Source: an uncultured Clostridia bacterium
GTDB taxonomy: Bacteria > Bacillota > Clostridia > Saccharofermentanales > Saccharofermentanaceae
Length of the DNA stretch: 12,738 bases
Direction: 5' to 3'
Assembly (NCBI GenBank): GCA_946405115.1
Contig: CAMJGB010000030.1
Location: forward strand, 1 to 12,738
The position numbers and the translations under genes are program-made. Position 1 is the first letter of the stretch; each line of letters starts with the position of its first letter. The notes beneath the pieces are model-generated. The model ran no database searches, was not told the origin of the DNA, and saw only the letters and a program-made list of their open reading frames with translations. Shown here piece by piece: positions 7,093-12,738 of this stretch.

Positions 7093-8023
7093 CGAAGTTG
7101 ATTCTCTCCTCCTCTATTACAAGAGGTCGGTTCATGATTCTCTCGTTAATGTTAAGGATGTACTCCCCCAGGAATCCGATGAAGAAGATCTGGATAGAAC
7201 CCAGGATAAACATACCGATGGTTACAGGTGCCATACCTGCCGGGAAATCGTCCCAGTTGCAAAGCTTAAGAATGAGATAAACGATCGCAACCAAGATGCT
7301 TAATGCTGCTACGATACCGCCTCCGATGGTCGCGATTCTAAGTCCGACCTTCGTGTAGGAAGTTATCGAGAGCATAGCAGTATCGTAAAGCGTATAGAAG
7401 TTGTTGTGTGTCTTGCCGGCTCTTCTTTGGGGCTGCTCGAAGGGGATCGTCTTGATCTTGAACCCGAGTTCGCCGACGATGCCTCTTAAAAACGGCTTAG
7501 GGTCCTTAAGGTCTCTCATAACATCAACGAAGCTTCTGTCGTAAAGTCCCGCACCCGTGAAGTGCTCGATCTGCTCTACGTCGGAGAACTTCTTGATGAT
7601 CTTGTAGTAGATGCTTCTTAAGAAATAAACGAAGCCGTTCTCCTTGGAAGAAGTCTTAACACCAACGACGATCTTGTTGCCCTGCTCCCACTCGTGAACG
7701 TACTTCGGGATCATCTCAACCGGGTCCTGGAAGTCACATGCCATGGAGATCGTGCAGTCACCTGTCGTCTGCAAAATGCCGTAGTAAGGAGAGTTGTTCT
7801 GGCCGAAGTTTCTCGCGTTGAAGATCGCCTTGATCTTGCTGTTCTCCGCACAGATCTGGCGAAGCTTTGGACGTGTGAGATCCTTCGAATCGTTATCGAT
7901 GAACACGATCTCGTAGTCGTAGTTCGGAAGATCCTCCGCGAACATCTTCACGAGAGCCTCCGACATCGGTCCGACATTTTCCTCCTCGTTATAACAAGGG
8001 ATAAGCACGCTTATCTTCTTCAT
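7070..8023 (-). CDS. GT2 polyprenyl-phosphate glycosyltransferase (DPM1/GtrB/ArnC-like)
   Basis: A 317-aa GT-A-fold family 2 glycosyltransferase with the usual length of bactoprenol-phosphate glucosyl/mannosyltransferases. It begins MKKISVLIPCYNEEENV, followed by EIVFIDNDSKD (38-48) and the metal/substrate block MACDFQDPVEM around D97 and D100, equivalent to the DADLQDP of GtrB-type enzymes but with Phe inserted for Leu and Cys for Ala. After the catalytic domain come the GKTHNNF segment (203-209, equivalent to the G.SK(Y/W) motif) and two membrane helices at about 229-252 and 264-288 with the ILNINERIMNRP tail. The likely role is transfer of one sugar from a nucleotide donor to undecaprenyl phosphate on the inner face of the membrane. 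Its ATG shares the 4-bp ATGA overlap with the epimerase stop, and GAGGAG (8032-8038 region) lies 8 nt upstream. The donor sugar is unknown, plausibly the product of the four upstream genes. Confidence 0.92.
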   Translation of the reverse strand: MKKISVLIPCYNEEENVGPMSEALVKMFAEDLPNYDYEIVFIDNDSKDLTRPKLRQICAENSKIKAIFNARNFGQNNSPYYGILQTTGDCTISMACDFQDPVEMIPKYVHEWEQGNKIVVGVKTSSKENGFVYFLRSIYYKIIKKFSDVEQIEHFTGAGLYDRSFVDVMRDLKDPKPFLRGIVGELGFKIKTIPFEQPQRRAGKTHNNFYTLYDTAMLSITSYTKVGLRIATIGGGIVAALSILVAIVYLILKLCNWDDFPAGMAPVTIGMFILGSIQIFFIGFLGEYILNINERIMNRPLVIEEERINFDESQDKA

Positions 8024-8961
8024 AACGAAAACTCCTCTCTATACCATTCAACTGTCTCTTCTATACCCTGCTCGAAAGTGTAGTCAGGGGCAAATCCCGT
8101 GTCTTCTTCAAGTGCAGTTGTGTCTGCACAAAGATACATTACCTGACCGGGATAATAATCTACTTCGCCGAAGCCTATGGGAAGCTTCGGATCGATCGCA
8201 TTGCGGATCGCTTCAATGTATTCCTTCAAAGGTCTTACCTTACCGGAACCTATGGGATAGACTGCGCCGTCCTTACCCTTTGTTGCCGCGAGGAAGAAAG
8301 CCTTTGCAGCATCCTTGCAGTAGAGGTAATCCCACATCTGCTCGCCCTTGGTGTAAGAAGCCTTCTTACCTTCGAGCATGAGTCCGATGCCGCTCATTAC
8401 CATTGTGTGTGCGCCGTCGTAAGGACCGTATACGCTTAAGATCCTGCACCATACATGCCTGATGCCGAGCTTCTTCGCTTCAAGTCTTGTCATCTGACAT
8501 GCACAAAGCTTGCCGATGCCGTAGCCCGTAACAGGGAAGCAAGCAGTATCAGGAGCGACCTTCACGCCGTCATTAAGCTGACCGCATTCAGCCTGTGAAC
8601 CTGCACCTAAGAAAGCCTCGCACTTTAATGCTGCGGCAACTCTTACTGCATCCAGTGCGGAATTAATATTCTGAAGCTGAAGATCGCAATCGTCTCTTGA
8701 TGAACCGTGTGTTCCGTCCCATGAGAAGTGGAAGAAAAGGTCGGCAGAATCAACGCCCGATGTCTCGAGAACCTGGGGAAGTTCGCTTATCTCCTTAAGA
8801 TCAAGCTCTACGATGGAGACTCTGTCATCCTCAGGAATGTTCATGAGTCTTGCAGAACCCGGACGGGCAACTGCGATGACCTCGTAATCCTGCTTAAGAA
8901 GGTACTCGATCGTTGCTACTGCGAGCATTCCTGTTGAACCTGTTACAATGGCACGTTTCAT
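8020..8961 (-). CDS. NAD(P)-dependent sugar epimerase/dehydratase (extended SDR)
   Basis: A 313-aa nucleotide-sugar-type extended SDR. I place the start at ATG 8959-8961, giving MKRAIVTGSTGMLAVATIEY, because a TAA-G-ATG junction with the TPP gene and AGAGGGAG (8969-8976) lie just upstream. An in-frame reading reaching back to 9153 exists but would overlap the TPP gene by about 190 bp. The Rossmann motif is GSTGMLA (8-14), with Ala where the last Gly is usual. D54 follows in the VELDL stretch, S122 lies in GAGSQAE, and the YxxxK pair is Y147 and K151 (TGYGIGKLCA). Later motifs include CRILSVYGPYD and the MWDYLYCKDAAKAF block typical of sugar epimerases. The protein may epimerise, reduce or dehydrate a nucleotide-linked keto-sugar; the exact reaction is not readable. 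It ends with TGA overlapping the GT2 start by 4 bp. Confidence 0.88.
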   Translation of the reverse strand: MKRAIVTGSTGMLAVATIEYLLKQDYEVIAVARPGSARLMNIPEDDRVSIVELDLKEISELPQVLETSGVDSADLFFHFSWDGTHGSSRDDCDLQLQNINSALDAVRVAAALKCEAFLGAGSQAECGQLNDGVKVAPDTACFPVTGYGIGKLCACQMTRLEAKKLGIRHVWCRILSVYGPYDGAHTMVMSGIGLMLEGKKASYTKGEQMWDYLYCKDAAKAFFLAATKGKDGAVYPIGSGKVRPLKEYIEAIRNAIDPKLPIGFGEVDYYPGQVMYLCADTTALEEDTGFAPDYTFEQGIEETVEWYREEFSL

Positions 8962-8962
8962 C

Positions 8963-10789
8963 TTACTGCTCCCTCTTTCCCGGCATGGAAGCTTTAAGAG
9001 CATCGAACTCTTCTCTGTCCAGGAACGGGAACATATCGTCGATCGGCGGAGATACCATGCTTCCGTCGGGAAGCGCCTTACTTGAAAGCTTCGGTTCGAA
9101 GTTCTGTGTATGGTCGACGATAACCTCGCACAATACGGGATCGTTGCCCGCAAGGACCTCCTTTACCTTGCTCTCAATCTCATCTTTGTTCTCGATCTTT
9201 ACATATCTCATGCCGTAAGCGGGCGCGAGCTTGGAAAGATCCGGGAATGACAGACCGTTGCCGTCACATACGCCTACGAGCGGCGGATTGAATCTCGCAG
9301 TCTGGGACTGTCTTATGGAGTGATATCCGTTGTTGTTGATGATGAATGTCTTGAGGTTAAGCTTGTTGTAGATAACGGTCTGCATCTCCTGAATGTTCAT
9401 CTGGAATGAACCGTCGCCGTCAACGCAGATCGTGCGCTTATCGCCTCTTGCAACTGCGCATCCTAATGCTGCCGGGAAACCGTAACCCATCGCTGCACAT
9501 CCGGAGTTCGTAAACAGTCTCGTCTCACTCTTAACGTGCATGCCCTGGAATGTGATTACACAGGCGGAACCGTTGCCGCAGATAACTGCATCGTCCTCAT
9601 CGAGAACCTTTGAGAAACGGTCGATGAATACGTACGGATTAATGGGATTATTCTTCTCTTCGTAGGAAGGCAGACATGCAGGATACTTCTCGTTAACGTT
9701 CCTGCTCCAGTCGAGCCACTCCTTATGTGTGTCGCCTCCGTCAAAGCCTGATGCGATGATGGAATCAAGTACATCGGTAACGTCAGCATGAATCTTCATG
9801 TCGATGTCGATCGTGGGCTTGTTAAGTTCTGCCTGGTCGATGTCGACCATGATCTTATATGCTTCGGGAGACCACTCCTTGTAGTTATAGCTTATCTGTC
9901 TGATGTTAAGTCTGCAGCCTAATGAGATAACGAGGTCACTTCCCTGCAGAACGAAGTTGCCTCCTCTTGTGCCGACAGAACCCGGACGTCCTGCGTAATA
10001 AGGGTTGTCGTCAGCGATGAGATCGTGTGCATTCCATGCTGTAACCACAGGAATCTTGAGCATATCCAATACCTTAAGGAGCTTGTCCTTAACTCCTGCG
10101 AATCTGATGCCTTCACCGACGATTACTGCAGGGCGCTTTGCCTCGCTTATCTTAGTGAGGATCTGCTCTGTCAAAGACTCGTCGTAAACGGGCTTCTCCT
10201 GTACTTCAAGAGCTACGAGCTCCTGGCTTCCCTCGAAGTGACGAAGATTCTCTTCGTCTACGGGTGCAGCCTGAACGTCGATCGGAATGTCGAGCCATAC
10301 AGGTCCCTTACGTCCGTTGTTAGCGAGGAACCAAGCCTTTTCGAGGTGATACATGATGTCATTAGGCTCCGTTACCATTACGGCATACTTCGTCATGCAG
10401 GAAACGGATTCAACTATCGGGAACTCCTGGTCACCGAGCTGTCTTAGCTTAAGCTCGGGCACGGACCATACTGTGGTAGCGCGCTTAACCTGACCTGAGA
10501 CGACGAACATGGGAACGGAATCGAGGTAGCCTCCCATGACACCCGTAATGGCATTGGTGCCGCCGGGGCCGGAAGTAACGCATACTGCTGCGATCTTACC
10601 CGTAAGTCTCGCGTAACCTTCTGCAGCTATGGAGCATCCCTGCTCGTGGTGATTGTATGTGCTTCTAAGCTTGGGGTGGTGACCCAAGGCATCGTTAAGG
10701 AACATCGCGCCTCCGCCCGTTACGGTAAAGACGTCGGTTACACCCTTGTCTGCAAGAAAGTCGGCTATTATATGCGCTACCGTCTTCAT
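8963..10789 (-). CDS. Thiamine-diphosphate enzyme of the acetolactate synthase superfamily (glycan cluster type)
   Basis: A 608-aa three-domain ThDP enzyme. The N-terminal PYR domain has the catalytic glutamate E49 in YNHHEQGCSIAAEGYAR and the TSGPGGTNAITGV block (72-84). The central domain (about 204-350) shows FAD-domain-like features seen in acetolactate synthases: PAVIVGEGIR, RPGSVGTRGG, DLVISLGCRL. The C-terminal PP domain has the Mg-ThDP motif GDGS (458-461) followed by N485-N487, and MGYGFPAALG. After that motif it reads NGYHSIRQSQ rather than the MVxQW typical of true acetolactate synthases, so its acceptor or donor probably differs. There is no small regulatory subunit gene nearby. 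Related enzymes such as YerE attach a two-carbon unit from pyruvate to a keto-sugar; that role fits the sugar neighbours but is inferred. It is one base downstream of the HAD gene (TAA-G-ATG), with AGGAGG (10796-10801) embedded in the HAD Glu codons 6 nt before the ATG. A plain alpha-keto-acid decarboxylase is the main alternative. Confidence 0.87.
   Translation of the reverse strand: MKTVAHIIADFLADKGVTDVFTVTGGGAMFLNDALGHHPKLRSTYNHHEQGCSIAAEGYARLTGKIAAVCVTSGPGGTNAITGVMGGYLDSVPMFVVSGQVKRATTVWSVPELKLRQLGDQEFPIVESVSCMTKYAVMVTEPNDIMYHLEKAWFLANNGRKGPVWLDIPIDVQAAPVDEENLRHFEGSQELVALEVQEKPVYDESLTEQILTKISEAKRPAVIVGEGIRFAGVKDKLLKVLDMLKIPVVTAWNAHDLIADDNPYYAGRPGSVGTRGGNFVLQGSDLVISLGCRLNIRQISYNYKEWSPEAYKIMVDIDQAELNKPTIDIDMKIHADVTDVLDSIIASGFDGGDTHKEWLDWSRNVNEKYPACLPSYEEKNNPINPYVFIDRFSKVLDEDDAVICGNGSACVITFQGMHVKSETRLFTNSGCAAMGYGFPAALGCAVARGDKRTICVDGDGSFQMNIQEMQTVIYNKLNLKTFIINNNGYHSIRQSQTARFNPPLVGVCDGNGLSFPDLSKLAPAYGMRYVKIENKDEIESKVKEVLAGNDPVLCEVIVDHTQNFEPKLSSKALPDGSMVSPPIDDMFPFLDREEFDALKASMPGKREQ
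8969..8976 (-). promoter_or_regulatory. Ribosome-binding site deciding the epimerase start
   Basis: AGAGGGAG on the minus strand stands 7 nt before the ATG at 8959-8961, inside the last codons of the TPP-enzyme gene. It supports the shorter 313-aa epimerase rather than a 377-aa version starting at 9153, whose extra N-terminal residues (rich in Arg and Ser, no domain) merely reflect the TPP gene read in another frame. Confidence 0.8.
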
Positions 10790-10790
10790 C

Positions 10791-11453
10791 TTATTCCTCC
10801 TCGAAAAGCGCCGTCATCTCCATCGGCTTATCCGCATAGAAAACGTGCTCGAATTCATTAATGTCTTCGCCTCCGAACTTACCGAAGCCGAAGCCGAAAG
10901 AAACACCTGCAAAAGGTGCTCCCGCAAGCTTTGCTCCGTTAGCATCGTGGTTGGAATCGCCTACCATGAGGACCTTGGAAGCATCCTCCACGCCGAGCGA
11001 ATCAATGCACAGCTTGATGATGTCCTTCTTAAGAAGCTTGCCCTCGTAATCGGAGCCGAAGATGTGGTCCGTGTATTCTCCGAAGCCCTTCGCAAGAAGA
11101 AGCTTTTCGGCATAGTCCTGCTTCTTATAAGTGGCGATGCCGATCGGTATGTTTCTGTCCTTAAGGTAACCCAGTAAATCGTAGATACCGTCGTAAGCTT
11201 TTGCCATAAGCAGGTTGTGATTGCTGTATCTGTCTCTGAAGTAGCTGCAGACTTCCTTGAGCTTATCGCCGTGAACGTCGCATCTGCCCTCGAACGACCA
11301 CTCGATCGGCGGTCCTATGAACCTCAGAAGATCCTCTTCCGCGGGGCGTTTCAGATCAAAATGTTCTATTGTCTCTTTAACGGATTTAACGATACCTTCA
11401 GATGTATCGAGCAATGTTCCGTCAACGTCAAACAATACTGCTTTATACTTCAT
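10791..11453 (-). CDS. HAD-superfamily phosphatase (phosphoglycolate phosphatase-like)
   Basis: A 220-aa HAD hydrolase. I start it at ATG 11451-11453 (MKYKAVLFDVDGTLLDTSEG) because GGGAG (11459-11463) lies 5 nt upstream. The ATG at 11466-11468 would add five residues and overlap the aldolase stop, but has no ribosome-binding site. Motif I is D9-V-D11-G-T, a helical cap domain spans about 18-85, motif II is T108 in GIATYK, motif III is a Lys near 139-143 in EGKLLKKD, and motif IV is MVGDSNHD with D166 and D170. All catalytic residues are present, so it should be active. The cap is of the PGP/Gph type, pointing to small phosphorylated substrates. In sugar clusters such enzymes dephosphorylate a pathway intermediate, such as a sugar phosphate before nucleotidyl transfer; that substrate is inference. 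It is tightly coupled to the TPP gene that follows. Confidence 0.9.
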   Translation of the reverse strand: MKYKAVLFDVDGTLLDTSEGIVKSVKETIEHFDLKRPAEEDLLRFIGPPIEWSFEGRCDVHGDKLKEVCSYFRDRYSNHNLLMAKAYDGIYDLLGYLKDRNIPIGIATYKKQDYAEKLLLAKGFGEYTDHIFGSDYEGKLLKKDIIKLCIDSLGVEDASKVLMVGDSNHDANGAKLAGAPFAGVSFGFGFGKFGGEDINEFEHVFYADKPMEMTALFEEE

Positions 11454-11458
11454 TCTTT

Positions 11459-11463
11459 CTCCC
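11459..11463 (-). promoter_or_regulatory. Ribosome-binding site deciding the HAD phosphatase start
   Basis: GGGAG on the minus strand lies 5 nt before the ATG at 11451-11453. The ATG 15 nt further upstream (11466-11468), which forms an ATGA overlap with the aldolase stop, has no purine-rich site before it. The shorter protein also begins where HAD proteins normally begin, just before the FDVDGT motif. Confidence 0.7.
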
Positions 11464-11464
11464 G

Positions 11465-12738
11465 TCATGTCACGTCGTATCTTGTCGAGGTCAGGAAGTT
11501 GACCTTGATATCGTCCTTGTGGGAACGAATGAAACCTGACATGTAGTTATTAAGGTAATCCGCTTTTTGCTTCGCGAATTCATATTCTTTACCGACATCA
11601 AGGTAGTTGTCATCCGTACCGGAATAACCGTCGAATCCTGCGAGGTTAACTTCCTTCACGCCGCATCTCATGAGGACCTTAAGGAGCATCATGAGTGAGT
11701 TATCCGCATACTCGGAATCCCTGTCGAGAAGCTCGCTTATGTTGACCACATGCTCGAAAGGCTTATCGGTAGGCGTGAGGTTTGACGTCGCGATGATCGG
11801 GATCTTCTCATTGGAAAGAATCGTCGCTACCTGAATGTATCTTTTGCTGTTAGTAAGGAAGATGTAGTTCGGCATGAACACTCTCGATGCGTAGTTGATC
11901 GAGATGATGACGGGATTTCTGCTCATTACAAAATCACCGACCTTGCCGCCTTCCGTCTCCATTGTCTTGCCGGGGCCTGTTACGAGGATCGTCTTGCCCT
12001 GAAGCTCGTTCGCGAGTGCCTCGACAGACTGCTCGTCGTTGATCTCCATATCCTGGAATTCAAGGTAGAGCTTCTCCATATAATTCTTGTCGTAAAGGAG
12101 CTTCTTCTCACCCTCGAGTCTTCCGAGAAGTTCGTTCATCTGCTTTATCGACAGTGTGTGCTTGTTTGTAAGCTGCTTAACGTAGTCGGGATGACAGTCG
12201 TTGCTTGCAGCGATGAAGAAGAACATGCTGTAGCCCCATGTCGCGGGCTGATAGAACTGCATGATGTTGGCATCGATTGCTTCGAGATACTGGCTTAAGT
12301 GATACTCCTTGCCGTACTCGTTATTCATGTGCATTGCGACGAGCTCGATGGGTGCATTGCCTGCGCTCTTGCCCATGCCGTAGAGCGTGCCGTCTACGAG
12401 AAGGTCTCTGTCGGTCTCCTTCGAGTAAGCAAGGATCATCTGGCAGTTCGCGTAACCCATCTGGAAGTTGTTGTGTCCGTGGTAGCCGATAGCGATGTCC
12501 TTCGCGAGGTTATTGTCCAAAATCTCGAGGATGTGCCTTAAGTCCTTCTGATGTGTAAGGCCGTATGTGTCTACCATGGAAACCGCATCGGGTCTTTTCG
12601 CGTTAGCTAAGTTGCAAAGGTCAACGAGCTCTTCGTCAGAGTAAGCAGTAACGCTTACAAGCTGCGCGAAAACGATGTAACCGAGCTTCTTAAGTTCGGC
12701 GCAGAACTCGAGTGCTTCCTGTCTCAAGTGCTTCTTGA
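11465..12738 (-). CDS. HMGL-like aldolase fused to a DUF115/GT42-like C-terminal domain; 5' end beyond window
   Basis: The reading frame is open to the right edge, so the true start and the catalytic LRDG segment are missing; 420 residues follow the first in-window Met, plus three codons before it. Residues 1-150 (counted from that Met) are the back half of a TIM-barrel aldolase of the HMG-CoA lyase/DmpG/isopropylmalate synthase type: VSMVDTYGL (49-57), metal-binding H83 and H85 in GYHGHNNFQMGYAN, and GTLYGMGKSAGNAPIEL (113-129). Such enzymes use a divalent metal to make or break C-C bonds with pyruvate- or acetyl-CoA-type enolates. Residues about 150-240 form a helical linker. From about 244 a second Rossmann-like domain begins (KTILVTGPGKTME), with NYIFLTNSKRY, then MRCGVKEVNLAGFDGYS (353-369). 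This pattern resembles DUF115/MAF and CstII-type (GT42) sialyltransferase-like domains. The call for the first domain is firm; the second is by remembered motif resemblance. It is first of the coupled genes seen here, ending 11 bp before the HAD start. Confidence 0.85.
   Translation of the reverse strand, partial: KKHLRQEALEFCAELKKLGYIVFAQLVSVTAYSDEELVDLCNLANAKRPDAVSMVDTYGLTHQKDLRHILEILDNNLAKDIAIGYHGHNNFQMGYANCQMILAYSKETDRDLLVDGTLYGMGKSAGNAPIELVAMHMNNEYGKEYHLSQYLEAIDANIMQFYQPATWGYSMFFFIAASNDCHPDYVKQLTNKHTLSIKQMNELLGRLEGEKKLLYDKNYMEKLYLEFQDMEINDEQSVEALANELQGKTILVTGPGKTMETEGGKVGDFVMSRNPVIISINYASRVFMPNYIFLTNSKRYIQVATILSNEKIPIIATSNLTPTDKPFEHVVNISELLDRDSEYADNSLMMLLKVLMRCGVKEVNLAGFDGYSGTDDNYLDVGKEYEFAKQKADYLNNYMSGFIRSHKDDIKVNFLTSTRYDVT

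Noticed and set aside
8962..9153. Longer epimerase starting at 9153 (377 aa)
   Set aside because: The added 64 residues are the ThDP gene read in another frame, and a good ribosome-binding site directly precedes the 8961 start.
8963..10789. Housekeeping acetolactate synthase (ilvB)
   Set aside because: No ilvN or ilvC neighbours, the substrate loop lacks the Q-W motif, and the gene is coupled to sugar genes.
10025..11177. Plus-strand open frames of about 140 codons opposite the ThDP and HAD genes
   Set aside because: Their sequences look like reverse-strand reading of well-supported enzymes and show no family signature.
11960..11990. Possible Walker A (P-loop) in the aldolase fusion, from the GPGKT string
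   Set aside because: The Gly/Ala required five positions before GKT is absent (a Leu is there), so it does not fit GxxxxGK[ST]; the context fits a Rossmann-type domain start instead.
1..12738. Mobile elements, CRISPR arrays, tRNA or rRNA genes
   Set aside because: Scanning both strands I saw no direct repeat arrays, transposase or integrase motifs, or cloverleaf-like intergenic sequence; nearly every base is inside a gene.

Overview
All eleven genes in this window lie on the minus strand, so transcription runs from high to low coordinates. Packing is extremely tight. The only real gap is 51 bp (5230-5280); the other junctions overlap or are separated by 1-20 bp. I see no rRNA, tRNA, CRISPR array, transposase or integrase, and no stretch over 300 bases without a gene. 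The protein content suggests a Gram-positive, probably clostridial (Lachnospiraceae/Oscillospiraceae-like) bacterium: a complete gatCAB set for indirect tRNA amidation, a lipobox-bearing parvulin-like foldase, strong AGGAGG ribosome-binding sites and a moderate GC content. That placement is an inference; no taxonomic marker was compared.

Region 1 (12738 down to 5281) is a surface-glycan or glycoconjugate modification cluster of six genes. In transcription order they are: an HMG-CoA-lyase-like aldolase fused to a C-terminal domain resembling the DUF115/GT42 sialyltransferase-like fold (5' end cut by the window edge); a HAD phosphatase; a thiamine-diphosphate enzyme of the acetolactate synthase superfamily; an extended-SDR sugar epimerase/dehydratase; a GT2 polyprenyl-phosphate glycosyltransferase with two C-terminal membrane helices; and a polytopic GT-C-like membrane protein with an extracytoplasmic C-terminal domain. 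Genes two to five follow each other with stops and starts touching or overlapping, as expected for a translationally coupled operon. The simplest reading is that the first four make an unusual (branched or keto-acid-derived) sugar or acyl-sugar, the GT2 enzyme loads it on a lipid carrier, and the membrane protein transfers it outside the cell. The exact product cannot be read from sequence.

Region 2 (5280 down to 605) starts with a short promoter-like intergenic segment (extended -10 plus a 13-bp palindrome). It then encodes a lipoprotein with parvulin/SurA-like features and an unusual second membrane anchor at its C terminus. This gene overlaps gatC by 14 bp, and gatC, gatA and gatB follow, encoding Glu-tRNA(Gln)/Asp-tRNA(Asn) amidotransferase.

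Region 3 (592 to 1) is the 5' part of a CNNM/CorC (DUF21) membrane protein gene that runs off the left edge. It starts 12 bp after gatB without an obvious ribosome-binding site.

The most interesting material is the glycan cluster, especially the aldolase-DUF115-like fusion next to a non-canonical acetolactate synthase-like enzyme, and the doubly anchored foldase that is translationally linked to gatCAB.
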